Assembly: GCA_012744275.1 (NCBI GenBank) | Contig: JAAYIE010000062.1 | Location: 1-64,000 of the forward strand | Reading direction: 5' to 3' | Length of the DNA stretch: 64,000 bases | DNA from: Desulfobulbaceae bacterium | Lineage (GTDB): Bacteria > Desulfobacterota > Desulfobulbia > Desulfobulbales > Desulfobulbaceae | Part shown: piece by piece, positions 9,279-19,053 of the stretch | How the letters are laid out: each line of letters opens with the position of its first letter | How positions within the stretch are numbered: the first letter of the stretch is position 1 | The notes under the pieces: generated by a model | What the model saw: only the letters and a program-made list of their open reading frames with translations | Databases searched by the model: none | What the model was told of the DNA's origin: nothing | Position numbers and translations under genes: made by a program

Positions 9279-10019
9279 ATGCCTAGTTCTGTCGCAGCTC
9301 TCCTGCAAGATCATGAAACAAGCCTGGAAGCCCTGCAGGAGCGGATCGGCTACCGCTTCAACAGCCTGCCGCTCTTGTTGCGGGCGCTGATCCACAGCTC
9401 CTTTGCCTTTGAAAACCCGTATGTCAAGGAGCATAACGAAACCCTGGAATTTCTGGGCGATTCGGTACTGGATCTGACCCTGGGTTTCATTCTTATCACC
9501 CGGTTCCCTGAATTGCGCGAAGGTAAACTCACCCGCATTCGTGCGGCTCTGGTCAACGAAAGCGGGCTGGCGGGCATGGCCAAAAACATTCACCTGGGCG
9601 AGCACCTGCTGCTTGGCAAGGGGGAAGAAAGTTCTGGTGGACGCGACAAATCCTCCATTCTCTCCTGCGCCTATGAGGCGCTCTTGGGCGCAATTTTTCT
9701 GGACAACGGCTATGACAGCGCCCAGGCCTTTGTACGCCGCTACTTTGAAATTCGCCTGAATACCCAGCAGGAGCGCCTCTTGAGCAGTGACCCTAAAAGT
9801 GCCCTGCAAGAGCTGCTGCAGGAACTGTACAACGAGGGCCCAAATTATACCCTGTGTAGCGAAGAGGGACCGGCCCATGCTCGCCTGTTCACTGTATGCG
9901 CCAGCTTTCGCGATGAGGAGTTGGGACGAGGTCAGGCCGGGAGCAAAAAGGAGGCGGAACAGCAGGCAGCGCAGGCAGCCCTGACCCGTCTGCAGCGAGA
10001 CAACACAGCAGAAGGTTGA
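9279..10019 (+). CDS. rnc: Ribonuclease III
   Basis: Double-strand-specific endoribonuclease for rRNA and mRNA processing. The 246 residues comprise an RNase III catalytic domain with signature NETLEFLGDSVL at 53-64 (E54, E57 and D61 equivalent to E. coli E38/E41/D45) and a C-terminal dsRNA-binding domain (about 165-240). The second acidic cluster reads ILSCAYEALLGAIFLD: the Glu equivalent to E. coli E117 is kept (E133), but the position of Asp114 is Cys130. ATG 9279 has only a weak purine-rich upstream sequence. The radical SAM gene follows after one nucleotide, so the two are co-transcribed. Confidence 0.94.
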   Translation: MPSSVAALLQDHETSLEALQERIGYRFNSLPLLLRALIHSSFAFENPYVKEHNETLEFLGDSVLDLTLGFILITRFPELREGKLTRIRAALVNESGLAGMAKNIHLGEHLLLGKGEESSGGRDKSSILSCAYEALLGAIFLDNGYDSAQAFVRRYFEIRLNTQQERLLSSDPKSALQELLQELYNEGPNYTLCSEEGPAHARLFTVCASFRDEELGRGQAGSKKEAEQQAAQAALTRLQRDNTAEG

Positions 10020-10020
10020 A

Positions 10021-11070
10021 ATGGCTGTAATCATTCCGCTTTTTACCCCACATGAAGGTTGTCTCCATACCTGCATCTTCTGTAACCAGCGCCATATCCG
10101 ACCAAATCCGGAACCCATCGGTCCGCAGCAGATAACGGACACCATCAACACCTGGCTTGCACGCCTGCGACCACAGCAGCAGCAAACAACCCAATCGACG
10201 CAGGCAGCAAGAACCGTAGAAGTGGCTTTTTACGGTGGCAGCTTTACTGCTCTGCCTCGCCAACGGCAGGAAAATTTGCTGCATGCAGTACAACCTTTCC
10301 TGGCGCAGGGTCTGGTGCAAGGCATTCGGCTTTCCACCCGACCAGACTCCATTGATACAGATACGCTCTACATGCTCAAACGTGCCGGAGTGCACCTGAT
10401 CGAATTGGGGGTACAGTCCTGCGACGATGCTGTTTTAGCCCGCTCGGGACGGGGCCATAGCCATGAAGATACCCTGCGTGCCTCACGGCTTATCCGCAAA
10501 GCCGGGCTCCAGCTAGGCTGGCAGCTCATGCTGGGGATGCCGGGAGAAGGATTTACCGCTATTCGCCGCAAAGTTGCAGCCTGCATTCAGGAACGGCCCG
10601 ACTGCATCCGTATCTATCCGCTGGTGGTGCTGCGCGGCAGCAGACTCGCCGAAGAGTGGCGCGACGGGCGCTTTCGGCCGCTTTCTCTAAAAAAAGCGGT
10701 GCTCTTCTGCGCCTACATGAAAAGTCACTTCGATGCCCACAAACTGCCCATTATCCGCATGGGCCTGCAGGCAAGTTCGGATTTGAAAGAATACCTTCTG
10801 GCTGGACCCTATTATCCTGCTTTTGGCGAACTGGTCAGAGCCAGGATGATGCTGAAGCGAACCCGTACTCTTTTAAGCGGTTACCATCAAAAAGAGCCCT
10901 GCATCCTGCGCATTGCGCCGCAGGATGTTTCCGCCTTTGTAGGCATGAAACGCAGCAATATGCATCGCTTGGAGGAACTTGGCCTGAGTACCCGTTTTAC
11001 GCTTAAGCTTGATGCCCGTCTGCCCCGCCAAAGCCTGCGCCTTGACACAAGCCTTCAGCATTTCCAGTAA
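10021..11070 (+). CDS. Radical SAM protein, Elp3/MiaB/NifB-fold type
   Basis: Uncharacterised radical SAM enzyme of 349 residues. The CxxxCxxC cluster motif that binds the 4Fe-4S/SAM centre is near the N-terminus at C14, C18 and C21 (EGCLHTCIFCNQ). Further Elp3-like features are EVAFYGGSFTALP, GIRLSTRPDSID, LIELGVQSCDDAVLARSGRGH and LQLGWQLMLGMPGE. The C-terminal about 100 residues form a family-specific extension. The start is one nucleotide after rnc. I infer an RNA- or cofactor-related role only from the company of rnc; no specific substrate can be assigned. Confidence 0.8.
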   Translation: MAVIIPLFTPHEGCLHTCIFCNQRHIRPNPEPIGPQQITDTINTWLARLRPQQQQTTQSTQAARTVEVAFYGGSFTALPRQRQENLLHAVQPFLAQGLVQGIRLSTRPDSIDTDTLYMLKRAGVHLIELGVQSCDDAVLARSGRGHSHEDTLRASRLIRKAGLQLGWQLMLGMPGEGFTAIRRKVAACIQERPDCIRIYPLVVLRGSRLAEEWRDGRFRPLSLKKAVLFCAYMKSHFDAHKLPIIRMGLQASSDLKEYLLAGPYYPAFGELVRARMMLKRTRTLLSGYHQKEPCILRIAPQDVSAFVGMKRSNMHRLEELGLSTRFTLKLDARLPRQSLRLDTSLQHFQ

Positions 11071-11099
11071 TTCGTCTCACTTTTTCCTGACCTCCCATC

Positions 11100-13082
11100 A
11101 TGCTTAGTATCAACAACCTCTCCCTGCAGTACAGTGGCAAACATCTCTTCCACGAGGCCTCGGCTCAGATCCACAGTGGCGATCGCGTCGGCTTAGTGGG
11201 TGTCAATGGTGCGGGTAAATCCACGTTACTCCGCATCATGTGCGGAGAAATAGAAAGCGATCCTGGGGTCATCAATCGTGCAGCCTGGTTTTCCGTGGCG
11301 TACCTGCCCCAGGAGCAAAGTTTGCTGAACCGCGGTCGCAGCCTCTTTGAAGAGGCCCAGAGTGCCTTTGACGACGTGCTGGCACAACAGAAAGAGCTGG
11401 AGGCCCTCAACCACCAGCTGGCCGATTTGAACCCGGAGGATCCGGCCATGGATGCCCTCTTGGCTCGGCAGGGTCAGCTGCAGCACCTCCTTGAAGACAG
11501 TGACCTCTTTCTGATGCGGCCGCGCATTGAACAGGTGCTTTTTGGCCTGGGTTTCAAGCCAGACGATCTGGACCGGGATGCTGGCAGCTTTTCCGGCGGT
11601 TGGATCATGCGCCTGCTCCTGGCCAAGCTTCTCCTGCAAAAACCAGCCCTGCTCCTTTTGGACGAGCCTACTAACCACCTGGATTTAGACTCCCTCACCT
11701 GGCTGGAGGATTTCCTCTTGCAATACCAGGGTGCCATGGTGTTGATTTCCCATGACCGTGCCTTTCTCGACCGCATTACCGCCATTACCTGGGAGGTGAG
11801 CCTGGGCAGATTAAGCGTATTTCGCGGCAATTATTCGCACTATCTGGCGGAAAAAGCCCAGCGCTTGGAACTGGAACGGGCCGCCTACGACAATCAACAA
11901 GCCATGATCCGTCAAACTGAACGTTTTATTACCCGTTTTCGTGCCAAATCCACCAAGGCACGGCAGGTACAAAGCCGGGTGAAGCAGTTGGAAAAAATGG
12001 AGTTGATTGAACTTGCCGACACGGAGCGCAGCATCCGCTTCAGCTTTCCTCCGGCTGTGCCTTCAGGCCGGGATGTACTCAGCCTGGACAAGGTCACGAA
12101 ACGCTTCCGTAATCGGGAGGTGTTTCATGACCTGGCCTTTACACTCCAGCGAGGCGACAAACTGGCGGTGATCGGGGTCAATGGCGCAGGCAAGACCACC
12201 CTGCTCAAAATACTGGCCGGACTGGAGGAGGCCGAGGGAGAAATCAGGTACGGCCACAACGTTATCCTCTCCTACTTTGGTCAGCACCAGGCCCAGGAGC
12301 TGGCAGGCGATTTGAACATCGTCGATACCATCTACCACGCTGCCAGCGACATGAGTATCACCCAGGTACGCTCGCTTCTGGGTGCATTTCTCTTTACCGG
12401 TGATGCCGTGGAAAAACAGGTACGGGTGCTCTCAGGCGGGGAAAAATCACGGGTAGCCCTGGCAAAAATGCTGGTACGACCGGCCAACCTTATGCTTTTA
12501 GACGAACCCACCAACCACCTGGACATGAGCTCGCAGGAGGTTTTGCAGGAAGCCATGGCCCAATACGAAGGCACGATTATCGTAGTGTCACACAACCGTT
12601 TTTTCGTCAATTCCTTTGTCAACAAGGTGCTGGAAATTAAAAACGGCCGCGCCATCCTGCACGAAGGGAATATCGACGACTACCTAGAGCGCCGCCGTCT
12701 CCTGGAAGAGAGCGGAACAGCCCCAGGCCAAAATCTGGTCCCATCTGCCCAAGCCAGAGAAGAAGATGCGCGGACACCGGATAAAAAAGAGCAACGGCGG
12801 CAGCGGGCACAGGAGCGCCAGGCCCTGAATAAAAAACTGGGCCCTTGGAAAAAGAAAAACGACAAGGCCGAGGCTGAGATAGAAAAGGCAGAGGCACGTA
12901 AAGGCGAGTTGGAAAACCTCATGGCTGACCCGGAACTCTACAGCAACCAGGAGCGCTGGAGTGAAGTAAGCCGGGAGTACGCCCAGGTAGAACGGCATCT
13001 GGAACGGGCCTATCAGCACTGGGAAGAGGCCCAGGAGGCCATGGCCGCCATCGAGGTGGAACTCGGTGGTTTTGCTGGGTAA
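11100..13082 (+). CDS. ABC-F family ATPase (Uup/YheS-like)
   Basis: Soluble tandem ABC ATPase of the ABC-F type, which acts on ribosomes or chromosomes rather than in transport. The 660 residues hold NBD1 with Walker A GVNGAGKST (34-42), signature FSGGW and Walker B LLLLDEPTNHLDLDS, then the ABC-F linker, NBD2 (GVNGAGKTT, LSGGE, MLLDEPTNHLDMS) and a charged C-terminal coiled coil (about 560-650). No membrane segments are present. The C-terminal extension suggests the Uup or YheS subgroup rather than EttA. The gene follows the radical SAM gene by 29 nt without a strong Shine-Dalgarno. Confidence 0.9.
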   Translation: MLSINNLSLQYSGKHLFHEASAQIHSGDRVGLVGVNGAGKSTLLRIMCGEIESDPGVINRAAWFSVAYLPQEQSLLNRGRSLFEEAQSAFDDVLAQQKELEALNHQLADLNPEDPAMDALLARQGQLQHLLEDSDLFLMRPRIEQVLFGLGFKPDDLDRDAGSFSGGWIMRLLLAKLLLQKPALLLLDEPTNHLDLDSLTWLEDFLLQYQGAMVLISHDRAFLDRITAITWEVSLGRLSVFRGNYSHYLAEKAQRLELERAAYDNQQAMIRQTERFITRFRAKSTKARQVQSRVKQLEKMELIELADTERSIRFSFPPAVPSGRDVLSLDKVTKRFRNREVFHDLAFTLQRGDKLAVIGVNGAGKTTLLKILAGLEEAEGEIRYGHNVILSYFGQHQAQELAGDLNIVDTIYHAASDMSITQVRSLLGAFLFTGDAVEKQVRVLSGGEKSRVALAKMLVRPANLMLLDEPTNHLDMSSQEVLQEAMAQYEGTIIVVSHNRFFVNSFVNKVLEIKNGRAILHEGNIDDYLERRRLLEESGTAPGQNLVPSAQAREEDARTPDKKEQRRQRAQERQALNKKLGPWKKKNDKAEAEIEKAEARKGELENLMADPELYSNQERWSEVSREYAQVERHLERAYQHWEEAQEAMAAIEVELGGFAG

Positions 13083-13184
13083 GGACGATTAGCTGGGTAT
13101 CACGGTTTTTCCTGTCTTTTCGCGGGGCTGGACTTTACGCCTTCAGACACGCATGCTTCTTTCCTCCATTTCAAGCGGATATGC

Positions 13185-13212
13185 TTGCAATACACCGGCC
13201 AAAGAGTATACA
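13185..13212 (+). promoter_or_regulatory. Putative sigma-70 promoter
   Basis: TTGCAA, a 16-nt spacer and TATACA lie about 80 nt upstream of the gene at 13291, in the 208-nt gap after the ABC-F gene. Each hexamer matches the consensus at four of six positions. Position and spacing are reasonable, but the call rests on sequence only. Confidence 0.4.
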
Positions 13213-13262
13213 TTCACCCCGCTGCAAGGGTAGCAATCCAGCTTGCCCGGCGCAGGTACGCA

Positions 13263-13290
13263 TAAGGCTGGCATGCCTTAAGGAGGTTAT
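13263..13290 (+). promoter_or_regulatory. Strong Shine-Dalgarno with abutting hairpin
   Basis: The hairpin TAAGGC-TGGCAT-GCCTTA (13263-13280) abuts the ribosome site AAGGAGG (13280-13286), which is a near-perfect anti-SD match 4 nt before the ATG at 13291. The CCTT arm could also pair with AAGG of the Shine-Dalgarno, so alternative pairing could mask it. Confidence 0.5.
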
Positions 13291-15069
13291 ATGAAAAAAT
13301 TCGGGATCATTCTTGCTGCCGTGCTGCTGGTGGCTGCCGCTGCGCTCCACTTCATGCAGGGCCGGAAGGGTGCCGTTAGCGCCGATGAGGTGGCCGCATA
13401 CGTGCCCCAGGACGCGCTGATCATGAGCAGCCAAACCAATCTTAAGCAGGTAAGCGACACGTTCACCAACAGCCCGCTGGGGCGTTTTTTTGCCAAGGAA
13501 ACCATGCACGCTATCATGGAAGAACTGGCAGCTGCACCTGAAACCATCCAGGCCTATGACCAGTGGTACGACAGCGTCGCTAACACCATGAAAAATCCGC
13601 TTTTTCGAACGGTCTTTGGGGATGACATGACCGTGGCTGTTTTGCCCCCGAATACGGATCTGCTCAAGGAAAATCCAGAGCAGGCCTTTCGCCGAGCGCT
13701 GCTTGTCTACGCCACCACCAGCACGGCAAGTGCAGCTGAAATCCTTGGTAGTCTGGCCAAGGGGGTCACAATTGAAAAAGAACAGACAGATGGCCTGGAA
13801 TTAACCAAAATCCAATTGAATAGTGGCGACGGGGGCAAAGAGACGATCTACGGCTACAATGCTGCGGGTGTAGTGTTGCTAGCCCTGGACAAGGCTCCTG
13901 TCATTGCCGGGGTACAGGCCAGGGAAGCGGACAATTCCCTGAAAGCGCAAACCGCTTACCAGGAAGCAAATGATTTTTGGCAAAGAGAATCCCAGGCCAC
14001 CATCTACAGCCGCAATTATTTCAATATAGCCGGTCTCGCCGCCTTGCTGCCCCACCTGGAACAGAGCGAGGGAATGCAAGAGGCAGTCGCCTACCTGCAA
14101 GGCCTGGACTATGGTTATGATATAACTGTCAGGACGCCGCAGGGGCTGCACAACAAGGCCCGGGTCAAGCTGCAGCACGAGCAGTTACACGACCTGTTCA
14201 AGACCATGGTGGATGAATCTGCTGCTGGTGTCACTGTGCCGCTCTCGCTGGTCAACGACAAGACTCTTTTTTTCCAGTGGGGGTACTCTTTCAAGCCGGA
14301 AGCACTCCTCAAGCTAACTGCCCAGGCTGATCCGGAAGGCTATGCCGCGATGCAGCAGGAAGCACAAGAACTCCTTGGTATTCCCATTGAAGATGCTGCT
14401 TCATCCTTTGGCCCCCGCTACGGCCTGATCCTCAACGATATTGTTGAAACCGGGATCTTTCCGCTGCCTGATCTGGCTTTCTTTACCAATGTTCGCAACA
14501 GAAACCACGTGCAAGCCCTTGCCACGGCCTTGAACCAGCAAGTTGCCGTCTACGGGCTTACTGGCGAACAGCAGCAGCTGACGAACAACACCCTGCTCTT
14601 TTCCTGGCCCGTGATGACGGAAATCGGCCTGGTACCAGCGCTGGGGCTTAACGACTCACTGGCCTTCCTCGGCACTATGCAAGGTTCCATGCAACCACTG
14701 CTGGTCGACCAAAAGCAGCCTGGAGAAGCGCTTCCTGCCGACATTACTGCCCAGCTGGGCCCGGATCTGAGTAGCAAGCTAGGCAAGGCCAACGGCGGTG
14801 TCTTCCTGCTGCGCTCGGCAAGGTTAGCCGAAAAATCGCAATCCACACTTGACCTGTTCAACTCGCTGGCTGGCCCCTCCATCGGCGTGAATTTCAACCG
14901 CCTCGGCCAGGAAGTACTCAAACTGATGCAGGCAACTGAACTGGTGGCGGGGACAACGAATATCAACAAGGATGCGATTGACTGGGATACACTGTGGATT
15001 CCGGTTGCGGCCACACCAGCTGCGGCGGCGCCTGTCCAGCCTGGCACCAAGGGCCAGCAAGTACAGTGA
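13291..15069 (+). CDS. Membrane-anchored or secreted protein of unknown function
   Basis: A 592-residue protein I do not recognise. Residues 1-23 are a basic start and a hydrophobic stretch, so it is either an N-terminal anchor or a signal peptide; no lipobox cysteine follows. The rest is soluble with alternating short helices and strands. Phrases such as YVPQDALIMSSQTN (about 38-51) and FGDDMTVAVLPPN recall proteins annotated DUF3352-like, but the resemblance is weak. The C-terminus is Ala/Pro-rich. It has an unusually strong Shine-Dalgarno and probably its own promoter. It is flanked by the ABC-F gene and the ior operon and belongs obviously to neither. A periplasmic location is inferred. 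Confidence 0.6.
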   Translation: MKKFGIILAAVLLVAAAALHFMQGRKGAVSADEVAAYVPQDALIMSSQTNLKQVSDTFTNSPLGRFFAKETMHAIMEELAAAPETIQAYDQWYDSVANTMKNPLFRTVFGDDMTVAVLPPNTDLLKENPEQAFRRALLVYATTSTASAAEILGSLAKGVTIEKEQTDGLELTKIQLNSGDGGKETIYGYNAAGVVLLALDKAPVIAGVQAREADNSLKAQTAYQEANDFWQRESQATIYSRNYFNIAGLAALLPHLEQSEGMQEAVAYLQGLDYGYDITVRTPQGLHNKARVKLQHEQLHDLFKTMVDESAAGVTVPLSLVNDKTLFFQWGYSFKPEALLKLTAQADPEGYAAMQQEAQELLGIPIEDAASSFGPRYGLILNDIVETGIFPLPDLAFFTNVRNRNHVQALATALNQQVAVYGLTGEQQQLTNNTLLFSWPVMTEIGLVPALGLNDSLAFLGTMQGSMQPLLVDQKQPGEALPADITAQLGPDLSSKLGKANGGVFLLRSARLAEKSQSTLDLFNSLAGPSIGVNFNRLGQEVLKLMQATELVAGTTNINKDAIDWDTLWIPVAATPAAAAPVQPGTKGQQVQ

Positions 15070-15164
15070 TCTTTCACTACATAGCTCAACCCGCATTTAC
15101 TCCAGCAGAGGCAGTGCCCGGCTGCACCGTTGGCAGTAGAGAGCTGAAAAAATTTGTTGAAGCA

Positions 15165-15191
15165 GGGAAGGCGAAACATTGATGCCTTCCC
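15165..15191 (+). other. Perfect 8-bp hairpin between the 13291 gene and iorA
   Basis: GGGAAGGC pairs with GCCTTCCC around an 11-nt loop, with no T-run after it. It lies in the 207-nt gap upstream of iorA and could be a transcript end, an iorA leader element or chance. Nothing else of note is seen in this gap except the iorA Shine-Dalgarno AAAAGGAG (15261-15268). Confidence 0.35.
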
Positions 15192-15276
15192 AACCAGGGG
15201 TATTACTTACAAATCCACGGCTGCAGCCGGTACCCACCGGGCATTTTCCCAAAGCTGCATAAAAGGAGCACAGGCA

Positions 15277-17091
15277 ATGGCAGACAAACAGCAAAATACA
15301 CTCTGGCTTTCCGGTAACGAGGCCATAGCACTCGGCGCCTGGGAAGCGGGTGTACGGGTCGCTTCTGGCTATCCGGGCACGCCATCCACGGAAATCATGG
15401 AAAATCTTTCCGGTTATGAGGGCGTGTACACGGAATGGGCGCCGAACGAAAAAGTCGGACTGGAAGTGGCCATAGGCGCCAGCTTTGCAGGTGCGCGTGC
15501 CCTTGCCACCATGAAGCATGTGGGCCTGAACGTAGCGGCCGACCCACTCTTTACTTCTGCCTACACCGGCGTGCGCGGCGGGCTGGTGATTATCACCGCT
15601 GACGACCCGGAAATGCACAGCTCACAAAACGAGCAGGATAACCGCAACTACGCCTTTGCCGCGAAAATGCCCATGATGGAGCCGTCCGATCCGGCCGAGG
15701 CCAAAGCTATGCTCCAACGTGCCTACAGCATCAGCGAGGAAATGGACACTCCAGTACTCTTTCGCATCACCACCCGTATTGCCCATGTAAAGGGTGTGGT
15801 GCCCAAGGGTGAGCGCTCTGCCACAGCGGAACCGACCATCGAAAAGACTCCGGCCAAGTTGGTGATGCTGCCCGGTCTGGCCAAGCAGCGCAGAATTGCC
15901 ATGGAAGAACGCATGGCCAAGCTGCGTGCCCTTGCTGAAACGCTGCCTGAAAACCGGGTTGAGCCCGGCGAAGGCCGGCGAGGCTTTATCTGCGCAGGCG
16001 TTGCCTACAACTACGTTAAGGAAGCCTTTCCCAAGGCGCCGGTGCTGAAGCTGGGCCTGGTCTGGCCTCTGCCCGAACAAAAAATTCGCGAATTCGCCGC
16101 AGGCCTTGACGAACTGGTGGTGGTGGAAGAACTGGATCCCTTTTTGGAACTGCACCTCAAGGCAATGGGCATTGCCTGCCACGGCAAGGACATCATCCCC
16201 AACCGAGGAGAGTTGAACTCCTTTATCGTGCGCAAGGCCCTTGAGCCTGCCTCGGTAGGGAATCTGTTCACACCACTGGAATTGCCGATGCGGCCACCCA
16301 ACATGTGTGCAGGCTGCCCGCATCGGGGCATTTTTTACGGCCTGTCCAGGATGAAAGATATCTTTGTGTCAGGTGATATTGGCTGCTACACCCTGGGTTT
16401 CCTGCCACCACTGTCTGCCATGGATGCCTGCGTCTGCATGGGTGCATCCGTGACCATGGCCCATGGTATGGCAAAGGCCCTGGGTGAGACCGGTAAAGGC
16501 AAGGTAGTGGCAGTGCTGGGCGATTCCACTTTTATGCACTCCGGCATTACCGGCCTCTTGAATGCGGTGTATAATGGCTCCTACGCCTCGGTGATCATCC
16601 TCGACAACCGCACCACCGCCATGACCGGGCATCAGCCCAACCCTGCCAGCGGCCAGAGCATCCGCGGCAATGCCGCACCGCAGCTCGATCTGGAAAAATT
16701 GTGCCGGGCCCTGGGTGTGGAGCGGGTAGTGGTAGTGAACCCACACGATGTGGAAAGCACCCGCAAGATACTCAAGGAAGAGATTGAATCGCCTGATCTC
16801 TCGGTGATTATCAGTCGTGCGCCCTGCGTGCTCCTGCCCGAAGAAGTGAAGCGTAAAAAACCGGTCTACTACACCAGAACCGAAAACTGTACTGGCTGCA
16901 CTCTATGTGTAAACATGGGCTGTCCGGCCATCAGCTGGACACCGTTAAGCCCAGAAGAGGCTGTAGCCAAGGGGTACCGAGAAAGGCAGAAGGGCTTTGC
17001 CGCCATCACCGAAGTACAGTGCAACGGTTGTGGCCAGTGTGCAGCGGTCTGTAAATTCGAGGCGATCACCCGCCGGGAGGAAATCGCATGA
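15277..17091 (+). CDS. iorA: Indolepyruvate ferredoxin oxidoreductase, alpha subunit
   Basis: Catalytic subunit of the TPP- and Fe-S-dependent enzyme that oxidatively decarboxylates aryl pyruvates (indole-, phenyl-, hydroxyphenylpyruvate) to aryl-acetyl-CoA and reduces ferredoxin; the reaction is reversible. The chosen ATG at 15277 has the Shine-Dalgarno AAAAGGAG, giving 604 residues; upstream in-frame codons are spurious. The pyrimidine-binding domain is N-terminal (SGYPGTPSTEIME), the TPP domain carries GDIGCYTLG and VLGDSTFMHSGITG, and a C-terminal ferredoxin module has C538/C541/C544/C548 and C582/C585/C588/C592. The stop overlaps iorB by 4 nt (ATGA). Confidence 0.95.
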   Translation: MADKQQNTLWLSGNEAIALGAWEAGVRVASGYPGTPSTEIMENLSGYEGVYTEWAPNEKVGLEVAIGASFAGARALATMKHVGLNVAADPLFTSAYTGVRGGLVIITADDPEMHSSQNEQDNRNYAFAAKMPMMEPSDPAEAKAMLQRAYSISEEMDTPVLFRITTRIAHVKGVVPKGERSATAEPTIEKTPAKLVMLPGLAKQRRIAMEERMAKLRALAETLPENRVEPGEGRRGFICAGVAYNYVKEAFPKAPVLKLGLVWPLPEQKIREFAAGLDELVVVEELDPFLELHLKAMGIACHGKDIIPNRGELNSFIVRKALEPASVGNLFTPLELPMRPPNMCAGCPHRGIFYGLSRMKDIFVSGDIGCYTLGFLPPLSAMDACVCMGASVTMAHGMAKALGETGKGKVVAVLGDSTFMHSGITGLLNAVYNGSYASVIILDNRTTAMTGHQPNPASGQSIRGNAAPQLDLEKLCRALGVERVVVVNPHDVESTRKILKEEIESPDLSVIISRAPCVLLPEEVKRKKPVYYTRTENCTGCTLCVNMGCPAISWTPLSPEEAVAKGYRERQKGFAAITEVQCNGCGQCAAVCKFEAITRREEIA

Positions 17092-17672
17092 AACCAAGTG
17101 GCAATATCCTCTTTTCCGGAGTGGGCGGCCAAGGTATTCTGCTCGCCAGTGAACTCACCGCCCATGCCCAGCTCGCCGCAGGTTTTGATGTAAAAAAGAG
17201 CGAAGTGCATGGCATGGCCCAGCGCGGTGGTTCGGTGGAGGCGCACCTGCGCTACGGCATGAAGGTGTATTCTCCCCTGATCGATCCGGGCAGTGCCGAC
17301 ATCCTCGTGGCCTTTGAAATCCTGGAGGCAGCCCGCTACCTGCCCTATCTGCACAAGGACAGCGCAGTGGTGGTCAATACCCAGAAGATTTTGCCGCCCT
17401 CGGTTGCGCTGGGTAAGGCCAGTTATCCCAACGATATTTTAAATGAGCTGACCTCTCGCCAGATCAATGTGGTTGCCATTGACGCCTTTGCCGTGGCCCA
17501 GAAGGTGGGAGAACTGCGCACCGCCAACGTGGCCATGGTGGGCGCCATGTCCAACTTCCTCGCTGTGGACCAGGAGATCTTCCTTCAGGTGATTGATACC
17601 ACCATCAAAGAGCAGTTCCGCGAAGTCAACAAAAAGGCCTTCAAGGCAGGGCGGGCGGCAGTGCACGCCTGA
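17088..17672 (+). CDS. iorB: Indolepyruvate ferredoxin oxidoreductase, beta subunit
   Basis: Gamma-domain-like partner of IorA, 194 residues, which is the normal length. N-terminal [19 protein letters not shown] and the downstream [19 protein letters not shown] are the hallmark segments of the 2-oxoacid oxidoreductase gamma family. The start overlaps the iorA stop (ATGA) and is preceded by GGGAGG, giving coupled stoichiometric expression. The paaK gene follows after 32 nt, which links aryl-acetyl-CoA to the free aryl acetate. Confidence 0.94.
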   Translation: MKPSGNILFSGVGGQGILLASELTAHAQLAAGFDVKKSEVHGMAQRGGSVEAHLRYGMKVYSPLIDPGSADILVAFEILEAARYLPYLHKDSAVVVNTQKILPPSVALGKASYPNDILNELTSRQINVVAIDAFAVAQKVGELRTANVAMVGAMSNFLAVDQEIFLQVIDTTIKEQFREVNKKAFKAGRAAVHA

Positions 17673-17704
17673 TTCCAATAAACGAAGAAGTACATGAGAC
17701 CTTC

Positions 17705-19006
17705 ATGATTGGCATAGATGAAATGGAAACCCTGCCCCGGGCAGGGATGGAGTCAATTCAGCTGCAGCGGCTGCAGACGCTGGTGGCGCGGGTATACGAC
17801 CGGGTACAACCCTATCGCGAAAAAATGGACCGGGTTGGTATCAAACCGGCGCATATTCGCAGCCTTGCTGACCTCAGGCGTCTGCCCTTCACCACCAAGG
17901 ACGACCTGCGCGACAACTACCCCTACGGGCTCTTTACCGTACCCATGGATGATGTCATCCGCTTGCACGCCTCCTCCGGCACCACCGGCAAACCCACGGT
18001 TGTGGGCTACACCGAAGCGGATATCCAGCTCTGGTCTTCAGTCATGGCCCGCTGTCTGGCCATGGCCGACGTACATCGTGGTGACCTGGTGCACAACGCC
18101 TACGGCTATGGCCTCTTCACTGGTGGCTTGGGTGCGCACTACGGAATCGAGGCGCTGGGGGCCACGGTCATTCCGGTTTCAGGCGGTAACTCCAAACGCC
18201 AGGTCACGATCATGCGGGATTTCGGTTCCACGGTGCTGCTCTCCACCCCGTCCTACGCCCTCAACCTGGCGGACGCCATGGTGGATGCAGGCATTGACCC
18301 GGCCGAATTGAAACTACGGGTGGGCATCCACGGGGCCGAACCCTGGAGCGTGCACATGCGCCAGGAGGTGGAGCGCAAACTCGGCCTGCGTGCAGTCGAC
18401 ATTTACGGGCTCTCTGAAATCATCGGCCCGGGCGTAGCCATGGAGTGTCTGCACTCCGAACATGGCATGCACATTCTCGAAGACAACTTTCTGCCGGAAA
18501 TTGTTGATCCTAACACCATGGAACCATTACCGCTGGGTGAAGAGGGTGAGCTGGTGTTTACCACCCTGACCAAAGAAGCGCTGCCACTCATCCGCTACCG
18601 CACCAAAGATATCTCCCGCCTCACTCTGGAGCCCTGTGCCTGCGGCCGCACCCTCATCCGCATGGCCAAGGTCAGTGGTCGTACCGACGACATGCTCATT
18701 ATCCGTGGGGTCAATGTGTTCCCATCTCAGGTGGAGCATGTACTCATGGGTATTGACGGGGTAGAGCCACACTACCAGCTCGAGGTGAGCCGGGAGGGCA
18801 ACATGGATGTCATGGCCATCCTGGTGGAGGTGAGTGAACGAATTTTTTCAGGGGAAATCAAAGTATTAGAACGCTTGAGCAGAAGCATCCAGATGGAGAT
18901 TAAAGACATGCTCGGGGTGAGCTGTAAGGTCAGGCTGGTTGAGCCTCGCAGCATCCAGCGCTCTGAAGGCAAGGCGCAGCGGGTGATAGACCGCCGCACT
19001 CAATAA
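17705..19006 (+). CDS. paaK: Phenylacetate-CoA ligase (copy 1)
   Basis: AMP-forming ligase activating phenylacetate or related aryl acetates with CoA. The 433 residues fit the PaaK family. ATP-binding loop [16 protein letters not shown] lies near residue 80, [17 protein letters not shown] near 230, the hinge and C-terminal domain include [20 protein letters not shown], and the terminal [13 protein letters not shown] holds the catalytic lysine region. ATG 17705 gives the usual N-terminus; GAAGAAG upstream is a weak ribosome site. With IorAB it allows movement between aryl pyruvate, aryl-acetyl-CoA and aryl acetate. Exact aryl specificity is unknown. Confidence 0.92.
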   Translation: MIGIDEMETLPRAGMESIQLQRLQTLVARVYDRVQPYREKMDRVGIKPAHIRSLADLRRLPFTTKDDLRDNYPYGLFTVPMDDVIRLHASSGTTGKPTVVGYTEADIQLWSSVMARCLAMADVHRGDLVHNAYGYGLFTGGLGAHYGIEALGATVIPVSGGNSKRQVTIMRDFGSTVLLSTPSYALNLADAMVDAGIDPAELKLRVGIHGAEPWSVHMRQEVERKLGLRAVDIYGLSEIIGPGVAMECLHSEHGMHILEDNFLPEIVDPNTMEPLPLGEEGELVFTTLTKEALPLIRYRTKDISRLTLEPCACGRTLIRMAKVSGRTDDMLIIRGVNVFPSQVEHVLMGIDGVEPHYQLEVSREGNMDVMAILVEVSERIFSGEIKVLERLSRSIQMEIKDMLGVSCKVRLVEPRSIQRSEGKAQRVIDRRTQ

Positions 19007-19053
19007 AGAGCAGCACGACACCAGGTTAATCCACACACTATCCGGGAGGCACC

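Noticed and set aside
13140-13260. Possible diverged repeat copy before the unknown exported protein
   Set aside because: Only short similarities to copies A and E; could be chance.
15154-15276. 41-codon N-terminal extension of IorA
   Set aside because: ATG 15277 has the good ribosome site and gives the canonical N-terminus.
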